Of a DNA stretch of 64,000 nt, positions 55,005-63,684 are shown in pieces (the stretch's first letter is position 1; every line of letters begins with the position of its first letter). The stretch is from the NCBI GenBank assembly GCA_021803325.1, contig JAJZLP010000212.1, positions 1 through 64,000 of the forward strand, read 5' to 3'. The position numbers and the translations under genes are program-made. The stretch is from Actinomycetes bacterium. Lineage in GTDB: Bacteria; Actinomycetota; Acidimicrobiia; Acidimicrobiales; UBA8190. The notes under the pieces are model-generated. The model saw only the letters and a program-made list of their open reading frames with translations. It was not told the DNA's origin and did no database searches.

Positions 55005-56312
55005 ATGCCTGCCGAAGCCATTCCCGATCCCCTGCCAAACGCCCGAACCACGCCCCTCGCTCGTCCCAACCCGTCGCCTGCAGCCACCACGCGAGCCTTG
55101 GCACCCGGAAACGGCGCCGAACCTGGGGACTCCCCTGGCCACGTCACAGCCGATGGCCCCCACAGGGAGGACTTCACCTCCGCCGGCTCCGAGGCCGCAG
55201 CTGGTTGGCGCGAGCGACGGCGTTCCGCCAGCGCGCTCGCGTCGACACTGGCAGCAGGCAGTGACCAGCTGGTACGCCTCGAGCGCGGAGATGCACCGTG
55301 GCCTGACAGGATCCGAGTCGTGGCCTGGGCGGACCCGCTGATCGACCATGTCGGCTACGACCCGCGGTCACCGTACGTCGAGATCTTCTGGCTCCCCGTG
55401 CTCGGTCCGTCGACAGTCCTCCTGCTGCGCCGACTGGCTGCTGCCCTGGACGCTTCCCCCGACGGCCTGGACGTCGACCTCGACGAGATGGCCGGAGCCC
55501 TCGGTCTGGGCGGGCGCACCGGTCGCCACGCCCCGTTCAAGCGAACTCTCGACCGGTGCATCACCTTCGCCATGGCCCAGCGCGTGGGCAGCACCCTGGC
55601 CGTCCGTCGATGTCTCCCTCCACTGGCTCACCGCCACCTGGTCCGCCTGCCCCGATCGCTCCAGGAGCACCACGCCCGCTTGATGGCGAGCATGACCTCC
55701 GCAGCCGGTCGAACCATGGCGACTGGCACCAGGACCGGGAACGGCCATCGAGCCCGGACAGGGGACGATCCCTCGACCGGGACCGGTGCTTTGGCCGGGA
55801 CCGGTGCTCTGGCCGCGGTCGAGGCTGGCACAGCCGGGGCTGGAGCTGGGGTTGAGACCGGGGCTGGGGACACGCGGCTCCGGGCCCGCCAGCTCGCCCT
55901 GAGCCTGCTGCGCATGGGCGAGGATGCCCGGGGCGTCGCCCATCAGCTGGCCCGGTGGGGAACCCATCCCGCCGCCGTCCACGACGCCGTGGACTGGGCC
56001 GTCGCCCACGAGCAGGCAGCGGCGACCACCGCAGCACACGCCTCGGTGAGCCGTGCCGCACAGGCGATCACGGCCAGTGCGGCACGAGCGTCACACCATG
56101 GGCACGGGACTGCCGAAGCCCCTGCGTCGGCGACCGCCGGGTCCAGGCCAGCGCCCGGTCGCCGGGACCTGGGCATGCCGGCCAGCTCGACCAGCCCCGG
56201 GATGCAGCCCGCCACGTCGAGCGACGGCACGCCAGCCTCGGGGCGAGCCGCGGCTGCCCCACCGGCCGACCGGGCCCCTATCGCTGCCGCGGCCAACGCC
56301 GTCCGGATGTAA
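55005..56312 (+). CDS. Unknown protein with central conserved domain and disordered ends
   Basis: A 435-residue protein. Residues about 1-75 are low-complexity. About 105-225 form a compact domain with YDPRSPYVEIFWLPVLGPST, LLRRLAAALD, EMAGALGLGGRTGRHAPFKR and a histidine-rich HHARLM; this looks like a winged-helix-type fold and reminds me of Acidimicrobiia-only proteins, but I cannot name a family. A second helical domain (about 300-340, LALSLLRMGEDARG and VDWAVAHE) follows a Gly/Thr/Ala repeat (GTGALA twice). GGAGGAG lies 9 nt before ATG 55005. It starts 225 bp after the nitroreductase. Confidence 0.65.
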   Translation: MPAEAIPDPLPNARTTPLARPNPSPAATTRALAPGNGAEPGDSPGHVTADGPHREDFTSAGSEAAAGWRERRRSASALASTLAAGSDQLVRLERGDAPWPDRIRVVAWADPLIDHVGYDPRSPYVEIFWLPVLGPSTVLLLRRLAAALDASPDGLDVDLDEMAGALGLGGRTGRHAPFKRTLDRCITFAMAQRVGSTLAVRRCLPPLAHRHLVRLPRSLQEHHARLMASMTSAAGRTMATGTRTGNGHRARTGDDPSTGTGALAGTGALAAVEAGTAGAGAGVETGAGDTRLRARQLALSLLRMGEDARGVAHQLARWGTHPAAVHDAVDWAVAHEQAAATTAAHASVSRAAQAITASAARASHHGHGTAEAPASATAGSRPAPGRRDLGMPASSTSPGMQPATSSDGTPASGRAAAAPPADRAPIAAAANAVRM

Positions 56313-56356
56313 CCGACATGTCGCGCTGGCGAAACACGTCGTTCACGTCTCTCCCC

Positions 56357-56362
56357 TACGGT
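56357..56362 (+). promoter_or_regulatory. Leaderless -10 box of the ACT-domain gene
   Basis: TACGGT, then GTGGAC (6 nt), then the ATG at 56369. An in-frame GTG directly follows the box. Confidence 0.6.
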
Positions 56363-56368
56363 GTGGAC

Positions 56369-57172
56369 ATGGCGACTTTTCTGTTGCGCGTCGTGCTCCC
56401 CGACCGCCCCGGCGCGTTGGGCGCGGTGGCCAGCCGGATCGGCGCCGTGCGCGCCGATGTCGTCGCTGTGGACATCGTGGGGCGCCAGCGGGGGCGGGCT
56501 GTCGACGAGTTCGTGGTCGACCTGGCGGACGAGCGTCACGTGTCGCTCCTCCTCGACGAGATCGCCGAGGTCGACGGCGTCGTCGTCGAGGAGGTTCGGA
56601 TGCTGCCGGCGGAGCCGGCCGACCGGCGGCTGTCCGCCTACGACACCGCGGCGGCATTGATGGCCGCGCCGACGCAGCCGGACGTGCTCCGGGCTGTGGC
56701 GATCCGGGCCCGCTCCGAGCTCGACGCCGGATGGGTCGCCGTGCTCGACACCGAAGACGCCCAGGTCCTGGCCGTCGAGGGCAGTGCGCCGGCAGCACCC
56801 TGGCTGGCCGCCTACGTCGCCGGCACCCGCTGGTACGAAGCGCATCGTTCGGCACCTCCCATCAGCGAGCCGACACCCGGCGGGATCGACAACACCGGTG
56901 ACCTTGCCGACGAGCACGCACCGGCGGGTGCACACGCCCCGGCTCCCGACGTGGCCTGGGCCTCCCTGCCGGCTTGGGACCTGGTGCTCGTCGCCGGGCG
57001 GCCGGGGCGGCCCCTGGCGGAGATCGAGCGCCGGCACCTGGCCGGCATCGCCCGCCTCGCGGACGCCCGGTGGTCCGATCTCGCAGCGCGCGACGCCCGC
57101 GGCTCGCATCCAACCGCTCGGTACGCCACCACACCGCTCGTCGGCGCATCCCTCGGCACCGGCACCTCCTGA
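56369..57172 (+). CDS. ACT-domain protein with a GAF-like C-terminal region
   Basis: A 267-residue protein. Residues 1-75 are an ACT domain (FLLRVVLPDRPGALGAVASRIGAV, then VDEFVVDLAD), an amino-acid or ligand-sensing module. The rest (about 95-250) has the helix-strand look of a GAF-type sensor, ending in a polar tail. No catalytic motif is seen. It may sense an amino acid and act on an unknown partner. ATG 56369 fits the TACGGT box 6 nt upstream. It faces pepA across a strong terminator. Confidence 0.72.
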   Translation: MATFLLRVVLPDRPGALGAVASRIGAVRADVVAVDIVGRQRGRAVDEFVVDLADERHVSLLLDEIAEVDGVVVEEVRMLPAEPADRRLSAYDTAAALMAAPTQPDVLRAVAIRARSELDAGWVAVLDTEDAQVLAVEGSAPAAPWLAAYVAGTRWYEAHRSAPPISEPTPGGIDNTGDLADEHAPAGAHAPAPDVAWASLPAWDLVLVAGRPGRPLAEIERRHLAGIARLADARWSDLAARDARGSHPTARYATTPLVGASLGTGTS

Positions 57173-57184
57173 GCCACGCGGAGC

Positions 57185-57238
57185 GCGCCAGGCTGGCTGC
57201 CCGGGCCCCCGGCGGCTCCCGGACGGTCAGCCTGGCGC
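57185..57238. terminator. Nested bidirectional terminator
   Basis: An 11-bp perfect inverted repeat, GCGCCAGGCTG (57185-57195) with CAGCCTGGCGC (57228-57238), encloses a second CCGGG/CCCGG stem (57201-57205 with 57218-57222). The right arm overlaps the pepA stop codon, so it serves both convergent genes. Confidence 0.65.
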
Positions 57239-58867
57239 CATGGAGGTCTCTGCCGGCACCCGGTAGGACTCGAGGAGGGCCAGCAGGGTCCGCACCCCGA
57301 ACCCCGTGCCTCCCTTGGCCACCAGGTCACGGTCCTCGTCACTTCGGGCGGGGCCGGCGATGTCGAGATGCGCCCACGGCGTCGTCCCGACGAACCTGGC
57401 CAGGAACAGAGCGGCGGCGATGGCGCCGGCCTGCCCGTCCTTGCCGACGTTCTTGACGTCGGCCACGTCGGACTCGATGTGCGACCGGTACTCGGTCGGC
57501 AACGGCAATGGCCAGGTCTTCTCTCCGGCGCGCTCGGCCGCGGCGCGGACCCGGGCCACGACGCCATCGTCGTTGCCGAACACGCCGGCGATCCGGGACC
57601 CCAGCGCCACGACGCACGCCCCCGTCAGCGTGGCGAGGTCCACCACCAGGTCCGGCTGCAGCTCGGCGGCCAGGGACAGGCCGTCGGCCAGCACCAAGCG
57701 GCCTTCGGCGTCGGTGTTCAGCACCTCGATGGTGGTCCCGTTGCGGGCCCGCAGCACGTCGCCGGGCTTGGTGGCACGGCCGCCCGGCATGTTCTCGGTG
57801 GCACAGGCGATCGCCGTCACCCGAGCCCCGATCCCGAGATCGCCGCAGGCCGACACTGCCGCCAGCACCGCAGCTGCGCCGCTCATATCGGTCTTCATCG
57901 TCGTCATGCCGCCCGCCGTCTTGAGCGACAGCCCCCCGGAGTCGAAGGTGATGCCCTTGCCCACCAGCACGACGTGGGGGACATGCCCGTCGACATCCAC
58001 CGGATCGGCCGGCTCGTAGCGGGCCCACACCAGACGCGGCGGCTCCGCCGAGCCCCGGGCCACACCGAGCAGGCCACCGAGCCGCTCCTGCACGATGCGC
58101 TCCTCGTCCCACACGTCGGTCGTCACGCCGGGCGATGCCGCCAGCTCCGCCACCGCAGCGTCGGCCAGGCGCGACGGGGTGAGCGAGCTGGGCGGCTCGT
58201 TCACGAGATCACGGGCGAACCACACCGCGCGGGCCACCCGCGTGCCGACCCGGGCACCGGCACCGACGGCCTCGGCGGACACCCCGCCAGCGAGCGCGAG
58301 CACGACCGCACCCGCCGGGCCGCGTTCCGGTGGATCGCTGCGGTACGCGTTGAACCGGTAGCACGCCAGCACCGCTCCCTCGGCGGCCGCCCGGCCGACG
58401 CGGCCGGCAGCGACGACAGGATCGGTCCCCACCGAGCCGGAACCGCCGGCGTCGAGCACCAGCCCCTCGGGCAACACCAGCGCCACCGTGTCCCCGCTCC
58501 CCGCCACGCGCACCAGCGCGGCGGCGGCGCGGCGCACCACATCGGGATCGACGTCGGTGCGCCCACCCACACCCACCAGGACCAGGCCCGGCACGGCGCC
58601 CCCGGGGGCGGCGGCCACCAGTGTCTGGCCAACCGCTCCGGTGAACCCCTGGCGGCGCGCCCGCTCGGGGTCGAGCACCAGCGGCACGACCTCGCCGCCG
58701 ACCGCAACCGCGCCGGGCAGCCCGTCGGCGAGCTCGGCATGGCCGTCGAGCGTCACCGCCGGCACCCCGACCATCGCCGGTGCTTCGCCAGCCGGGACCA
58801 GCACCTCGCCACCGGCCATGTCCACGACCACAACCTCCGGCCCGCGTGTCGTTGTGGTGCTGCTCAC
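57227..58867 (-). CDS. pepA: Leucyl aminopeptidase (M17)
   Basis: A 546-residue two-domain M17 aminopeptidase that trims N-terminal residues using two metal ions. In the C-terminal domain GKGITFDSGGLSLK holds the catalytic lysine and a metal aspartate, KTDMSGAAAV follows, and NTDAEGRLVLADGL (near residue 385) holds the second metal pair and the catalytic arginine. The N-terminal half is Ala/Gly/Val-rich. GTG 58867 overlaps the adenosyltransferase stop (GTGA) with GGAGG 7 nt upstream, so the genes are coupled though functionally unrelated. Confidence 0.95.
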   Translation of the reverse strand: MSSTTTTRGPEVVVVDMAGGEVLVPAGEAPAMVGVPAVTLDGHAELADGLPGAVAVGGEVVPLVLDPERARRQGFTGAVGQTLVAAAPGGAVPGLVLVGVGGRTDVDPDVVRRAAAALVRVAGSGDTVALVLPEGLVLDAGGSGSVGTDPVVAAGRVGRAAAEGAVLACYRFNAYRSDPPERGPAGAVVLALAGGVSAEAVGAGARVGTRVARAVWFARDLVNEPPSSLTPSRLADAAVAELAASPGVTTDVWDEERIVQERLGGLLGVARGSAEPPRLVWARYEPADPVDVDGHVPHVVLVGKGITFDSGGLSLKTAGGMTTMKTDMSGAAAVLAAVSACGDLGIGARVTAIACATENMPGGRATKPGDVLRARNGTTIEVLNTDAEGRLVLADGLSLAAELQPDLVVDLATLTGACVVALGSRIAGVFGNDDGVVARVRAAAERAGEKTWPLPLPTEYRSHIESDVADVKNVGKDGQAGAIAAALFLARFVGTTPWAHLDIAGPARSDEDRDLVAKGGTGFGVRTLLALLESYRVPAETSMAPG

Positions 58868-59694
58868 TGCTCGCCTCCGTTGTCATCGTCGACCTTGTCC
58901 CTGGCGCCCCGAGCACCCGACGGCCCGGCAGCGCCAGCTACCCCGGCTCCTTCAGCCGCCCCGTCGGTCTCGCCGGTCTCGCCGGTCTCGGCAGGTTGGC
59001 CAGCTCCGTCAGCCCCGACGGACCCGACCCCAGCCTTCGCCGCTGCTCCGGTCCCGGCCTCAGCACCGGCAACCCGGTCGGAAACGGCCACACCCGCAAC
59101 GCCACCCGATCCCGGTGCCGCGTCGTCGAGCGCCTGGCGCCGCTCGTGGCGTGGACGATGGACCGTCATGCGACCCTCGTTCTCCTGCCAGCGGGCCATG
59201 GCCCACAACAGGTCCGACAGCCGGTTCAGGTACTGGGCCGCCAGTGAGCCCGGCGCCGGCGGGCTGGCAGCCACCAGCCGCTCGGCACGCCGCACGACCG
59301 TCCGGGCCACGTCGAGCAGCGCAGAGATCCGGTTCTCCCCCGGCACCACGAATGCTGACGGCATCTCCACCCGATCCATGAGATCGTCGACCCGGGCCTC
59401 GAGCGCCTCGACCATGGCGGCACTCACCGCGCTGGTGCCCTGGGTGAGCTTGCGGCGGTTCTCCGGTGCGGTGGCAACCTCGGCCATGAGCACCCACAAG
59501 TCCCGTTCGAGCACCGTCACCAGCTCGTGGAGCTCCGACCCCGGCTCCGACTCAGCCCGTACAAGGCCCAGGACAGCCTGCGACTCATCTACCGCTCCGT
59601 TCGACTCGATCGCCGACGACCACTTCGGCACCCGCCCGCCATAGAGCAGGCCGGTGGTGCCGTCGTCGCCGGTCTTCGTGTAAATGCGGACCAT
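58864..59694 (-). CDS. PduO-type cob(I)alamin adenosyltransferase with low-complexity tail
   Basis: A 276-residue ATP:cob(I)alamin adenosyltransferase making adenosylcobalamin for the acyl-CoA mutase (41394). IYTKTGDDGTTGLLYGGRVPK at 4-24, ESNGAVDESQA, SAFVVPG, CARTVVRRAER-like (DVARTVVRRAERLV) and LNRLSDLLWAMAR are family marks. After about residue 190 comes an Ala/Gly/Asp-rich tail of some 85 residues not found in usual enzymes (about 190 residues). ATG 59694 has TAGCAT exactly 6 nt upstream. It is divergent from metH. Confidence 0.92.
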   Translation of the reverse strand: MVRIYTKTGDDGTTGLLYGGRVPKWSSAIESNGAVDESQAVLGLVRAESEPGSELHELVTVLERDLWVLMAEVATAPENRRKLTQGTSAVSAAMVEALEARVDDLMDRVEMPSAFVVPGENRISALLDVARTVVRRAERLVAASPPAPGSLAAQYLNRLSDLLWAMARWQENEGRMTVHRPRHERRQALDDAAPGSGGVAGVAVSDRVAGAEAGTGAAAKAGVGSVGADGAGQPAETGETGETDGAAEGAGVAGAAGPSGARGARDKVDDDNGGEQ

Positions 59695-59700
59695 GGCCGG

Positions 59701-59706
59701 ATGCTA
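59701..59706 (-). promoter_or_regulatory. Leaderless -10 box of the adenosyltransferase
   Basis: TAGCAT, then CCGGCC (6 nt), then the ATG. Confidence 0.6.
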
Positions 59707-59758
59707 CCGGTCCGCTTCGCCGCTCCCGCCGGGCAGGCGCAGGCACACGGCCCGGGCG

Positions 59759-59875
59759 AACAGCCACAACCCACAGCCACAACCCACAGCCACAACCCAC
59801 ATCCCACAGCCCACAGCCCACAGCCCACAGCCCACAGCCCACAGCCCACAGCCACAGCCACAGCCACAGCCCACA
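59759..59875. repeat. Heptamer and hexamer tandem tract between two B12 genes
   Basis: Runs of CCACAAC and CCCACAG, with seven uninterrupted CCCACAG units and then CCACAG units, fill most of the divergent gap. The two promoters lie on either side of it. Confidence 0.93.
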
Positions 59876-59933
59876 TGAGCGGGAGCGGGAGCGGGCACAA
59901 GCGCAAGCGCCCGGCTTTCGACGCACGGGACGG

Positions 59934-59939
59934 TACCGT
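59934..59939 (+). promoter_or_regulatory. Leaderless-type -10 box of metH
   Basis: TACCGT, then 8 nt, then the ATG at 59948. No ribosome site is seen. Confidence 0.5.
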
Positions 59940-59947
59940 TGAGGCCT

Positions 59948-62900
59948 ATGGCCGCCGATCTCGACCGCACGCCCCGCAGCCCCAGTGAGGTCCCGCCGGG
60001 GATGGTCTCGGCCGCGGTGGCCGTCGACGCCATGGCGTTCGACCCGCCGGGCGACGCCTACCTCCACGCTGCCCACCACCGTGTCGTCATCTTCGACGGC
60101 GCCATGGGAACCAACCTGCAGCTTGCCAACTTGACCGCCGACGACTTCGGCGGTCCCGATCTCGAAGGGTGCAACGAAGCGCTCGTCCTGTCCCGGCCCG
60201 ACGCAGTGGCCGCAGTCCACCGGGACTTCCTGCATGCCGGATGCGACGTCGTCGAGACCGACGCCTTCGGCGCCTTCTCGATCGTGCTCGCCGAGTACGG
60301 CCTGGCCGACCGGGTGGACGAGATCAACCGCGCTGCAGCCGCGATCGCGCGGACAGAAGCCGATGCAGCGATGGCGGCCGACGGCCGCCAGCGGTGGGTC
60401 GCCGGCAACATGGGACCGGGCACGCGCTTTCCCACCCTCGGCCAGATCGCGTATGCCGACTTGCGCGCTGCATACCAGGAGCAGGCATCCGCGTTGCTTG
60501 CCGGCGGTGTCGACCTGCTGGTCGTCGAAACGGTCTTCGACATCCTGCAGGCCAAGGCGGCGATCAACGCCTGCAAACGGGCCATGGTGGCCACCGGGCG
60601 CCGGGTGCCCCTGCAGGTGCAGGTGACGATCGAACTGACCGGGCGGATGCTGCCGGGCACGGAGATCGGCGCCGCGCTCTGCGCGCTGCAGGCCATGCGC
60701 CCCGATGTCGTCGGCATGAACTGCGCAACGGGCCCGGCCGAGATGGGCGAGGCGGTCCGCTACCTGACGGCCCACAGCCGGGCGCCGGTGGTCGTCCAGC
60801 CCAACGCGGGGCTTCCCTCGGTGGTCGACGGCGCCATGCACTACGACCTGACCCCGCAACAGCTGGCCGACCACCTGGAGCGCTTCGTCGTCGAGCATGG
60901 CGTCAGCGTGATCGGCGGCTGCTGCGGCACGACACCCGAGCACCTGCGGGCCGTGGTGGAACGGTGCGCCGGCCTCATCCCTCGGCCGCGAAGCCCGGAG
61001 GACGAGCCGGCGGTCTCATCGATCTATTCGGCGGTGCCACTGCGCCAGGAGACGTCGTTCCTGGTGGTCGGCGAGCGCACCAACGCCAACGGCTCCAAGC
61101 AATTCCGCGAGGCGATGCTGGCAGGCGACTGGGACACCACCGTGGCGATGGCGAAGGAGCAGGTGCGCGAGGGGTCGCACGTGCTCGACGTGTGCGTCGA
61201 CTACACCGGTGCCGACGGGGTGGCCGACATGGCCGAGGTGGCCCGACGCTTCGCCACCGACGCCAGCGTGCCGATCATGGTGGACTCGACCGAGGCGCCC
61301 GTGGTCGAGACGGCGCTCGAGCGCCTCGGGGGCCGATCACTGCTCAACTCCGTGAACCTCGAGGAGGGCGACGAGCCCGGCACCCGGCTCGACCGGTTCC
61401 TGACCCTCGCCCGCGAGCACGGCGCCGCCGTGGTGTGCACCTGCATCGACACCGAGGGCCAGGCCCGCACCGCAGATTGGAAGCTGCGTGCAGCGAGGGC
61501 GATCCACGACATCGCCGTGGACCGCTACGGCCTGGAGCCCTCCGACCTCGTCTTCGACCCGCTCGTCCTGCCGCTGTCGACCGGGATGGAGGAGAGCCGT
61601 CGCGACGGCATCGAGACCATCGAGGGCATCCGCCGGATCAAGGCAGAGCTGCCCGGGACATCGACGATCGTCGGGCTGTCGAACGTGTCGTTCGGCTTGA
61701 ACCCCGCAGCACGGCATGTCCTCAACTCCATGTTCCTGCACGAGTGCGTGGCTGCCGGCCTCGACGCGGCCATCGTCCACGCGGCGCGCATCCTGCCGCT
61801 GTCGAAGATCGACGAGCGGGCCAAGGAGGTCTGCCTCGACCTCATCTACGACCGCCGCCGCGACGGCTATGACCCGCTCACCGAGCTCCTCTCCATGTTC
61901 GAAGGCGTGAGCGCCACCGCCGCCGTCGCCGAGGACCGCACGGGCTGGCCGGTCGAGCGACGCCTGGAGCGACGCATCGTCGACGGCGACCGCGTCGGGT
62001 TGGAGGACGACCTCGAAGAAGCCCTGGCCGCAGGCCACACGCCGCTGGCCGTTGTCAACGACATCCTGCTGGCGGGCATGAAGACCGTCGGTGAGCTGTT
62101 CGCCTCGGGCGACATGCAGCTGCCGTTCGTGCTGCAGTCGGCTGAGACGATGAAGGCCGCTGTCGCCCACCTGGAGCCGAAGATGGAGCGAAGCGACCAG
62201 GGCGGCAAGGGTACCCTGGTGCTGGCGACGGTCAAGGGCGACGTGCACGACATCGGAAAGAACCTCGTCGACATCATCCTGACCAACAACGGCTACCAGG
62301 TCGTGAACCTCGGGATCAAGGTCGGCATCGCCGAGATGATCGAGGCGGCCGAGTCCAACGGTGCCGACGCCATCGGCATGAGCGGCCTGCTCGTGAAGTC
62401 CACGCTCATCATGCGCGAGAACCTCGAGGAGCTGAACACCCGGGGTCTTGCCGGCACGCCGGTGATCCTCGGCGGGGCCGCCCTCACCCGGACCTACGTG
62501 GAGCGCGATCTTCGCCAGGTGTACGACGGCCGCGTCTTCTACGGCAAGGACGCCTTCGAGGGGCTGCGCACCATGGATCGCCTGGTCGAGATGAAGCGGA
62601 GCGGCCAGGACGATCCCGACTTCGGCCGGGTGCTCGGCGGCCGCAACCTCCCGCCCCGCAAGAGCCAGCTGCCTGTCCCCGACAGCGAGGTGCCGGCCCG
62701 CTCACCCGAGGCCGCGACGGACAACCCGGTGCCGACCCCACCGTTCCTCGGCGCCCGCGTGGCCAAGGGCATCCCCATCGACGACATCACCGAGTACCTG
62801 AACCTGACCTCGCTGTTCCGCAACCAATGGGGCTACAGGCCCGAGGCAGGCGAAGACGACGCTGCCTTCAAGCAGCGGGTCAGCGCGACCCTTCGCCAAG

Positions 62901-63514
62901 AGCTCGACACCGCCAAGGCCAAGGACCTCCTCGTCCCCCAGGTCGCCTGGGGCTACTTCGCCGCCAACGCCGACGGTGACGACCTGGTGGTGTGGTCCGA
63001 CAGCACCCGAAGCGCCGAGCTCGCCCGGTTCCACTTCCCCCGCCAGCGCAAGGAGCCGTGGCTGTGCATCGCCGACTTCTTCCGCCCAGTGGGCTCCGGT
63101 GAGCTCGACTACGCCGCCTTCCAGCTGGTCACCATGGGATCAGCCGTCTCCGCCGAAGCCGCAACGCTGTTCGCAGACAACCGGTACACCGACTATCTCC
63201 ATCTGCATGGTCTCGGCGTGGAGATGGCCGAAGCCCTGGCCGAGTACTGGCACCACCGCATCCGCGAGGAGTGGGGCTTTGCCGACGAGGACGGCCCGAA
63301 CCTGCTCGGCCTGTTCCGACAGCAGTACCGGGGCGGCCGGTACTCGTGGGGCTACCCGGCATGCCCGAACCTCGAGGACAACGCGACCGCGGTTGCCCTG
63401 GTGGAAGGAGCTCGCATCGGCGTGGAAGTGAGCGAAGGCTTTCAGCTCCATCCCGAGCAGTCCACCGTCGCCATCGTCTGCCACCACCCCCGGGCCAAGT
63501 ACTTCGTCGCCTGA
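59948..63514 (+). CDS. metH: Cobalamin-dependent methionine synthase
   Basis: A 1188-residue four-module enzyme. The homocysteine domain has VGMNCATGP and GGCCGTTPEH (zinc cysteines, near 258 and 323), a pterin domain with FLVVGERTNANGS and DVCVDYTG follows, and the B12 module carries the cobalt ligand His767 in DVHDIGKN. The AdoMet reactivation domain ends HPEQSTVAIVCHHPRAKYFVA. The zinc, B12 and activation parts all look intact. ATG 59948 was chosen; a TTG at 59939 in the same frame lies within the -10 box. It is divergent from the adenosyltransferase. No cobalamin riboswitch is visible. Confidence 0.97.
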   Translation: MAADLDRTPRSPSEVPPGMVSAAVAVDAMAFDPPGDAYLHAAHHRVVIFDGAMGTNLQLANLTADDFGGPDLEGCNEALVLSRPDAVAAVHRDFLHAGCDVVETDAFGAFSIVLAEYGLADRVDEINRAAAAIARTEADAAMAADGRQRWVAGNMGPGTRFPTLGQIAYADLRAAYQEQASALLAGGVDLLVVETVFDILQAKAAINACKRAMVATGRRVPLQVQVTIELTGRMLPGTEIGAALCALQAMRPDVVGMNCATGPAEMGEAVRYLTAHSRAPVVVQPNAGLPSVVDGAMHYDLTPQQLADHLERFVVEHGVSVIGGCCGTTPEHLRAVVERCAGLIPRPRSPEDEPAVSSIYSAVPLRQETSFLVVGERTNANGSKQFREAMLAGDWDTTVAMAKEQVREGSHVLDVCVDYTGADGVADMAEVARRFATDASVPIMVDSTEAPVVETALERLGGRSLLNSVNLEEGDEPGTRLDRFLTLAREHGAAVVCTCIDTEGQARTADWKLRAARAIHDIAVDRYGLEPSDLVFDPLVLPLSTGMEESRRDGIETIEGIRRIKAELPGTSTIVGLSNVSFGLNPAARHVLNSMFLHECVAAGLDAAIVHAARILPLSKIDERAKEVCLDLIYDRRRDGYDPLTELLSMFEGVSATAAVAEDRTGWPVERRLERRIVDGDRVGLEDDLEEALAAGHTPLAVVNDILLAGMKTVGELFASGDMQLPFVLQSAETMKAAVAHLEPKMERSDQGGKGTLVLATVKGDVHDIGKNLVDIILTNNGYQVVNLGIKVGIAEMIEAAESNGADAIGMSGLLVKSTLIMRENLEELNTRGLAGTPVILGGAALTRTYVERDLRQVYDGRVFYGKDAFEGLRTMDRLVEMKRSGQDDPDFGRVLGGRNLPPRKSQLPVPDSEVPARSPEAATDNPVPTPPFLGARVAKGIPIDDITEYLNLTSLFRNQWGYRPEAGEDDAAFKQRVSATLRQELDTAKAKDLLVPQVAWGYFAANADGDDLVVWSDSTRSAELARFHFPRQRKEPWLCIADFFRPVGSGELDYAAFQLVTMGSAVSAEAATLFADNRYTDYLHLHGLGVEMAEALAEYWHHRIREEWGFADEDGPNLLGLFRQQYRGGRYSWGYPACPNLEDNATAVALVEGARIGVEVSEGFQLHPEQSTVAIVCHHPRAKYFVA

Positions 63515-63557
63515 GCCTGCGTTTGGGCACGATCCAGGGTCACCCGGCACAGGACCC

Positions 63558-63589
63558 GCTTCCGCCCGGGCCGCACCACAGGCGGAAGC
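63558..63589 (+). terminator. Hairpin terminator of metH
   Basis: Perfect 9-bp stem GCTTCCGCC / GGCGGAAGC with a 14-nt loop, 43 nt past the metH stop. A direct repeat CCGCACCACAGGCGGA overlaps it and recurs downstream. Confidence 0.55.
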
Positions 63590-63671
63590 TGCGAGCCGCA
63601 CCACAGGCGGAGACCAGCAGGAGACCAGCACCAGACCCAAGCGGGGACCAGGACCAGACCGAGCAGAGCGG

Positions 63672-63677
63672 TAGCGT
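63672..63677 (+). promoter_or_regulatory. Leaderless-type -10 box of the last gene
   Basis: TAGCGT, then GACGCCC (7 nt), then a GTG at 63685. Confidence 0.45.
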
Positions 63678-63684
63678 GACGCCC

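Noticed and set aside
59695-59947. Cobalamin riboswitch between the adenosyltransferase and metH
   Set aside because: The gap is filled with short tandem repeats and both starts look leaderless, which leaves no room for a 5' RNA element.
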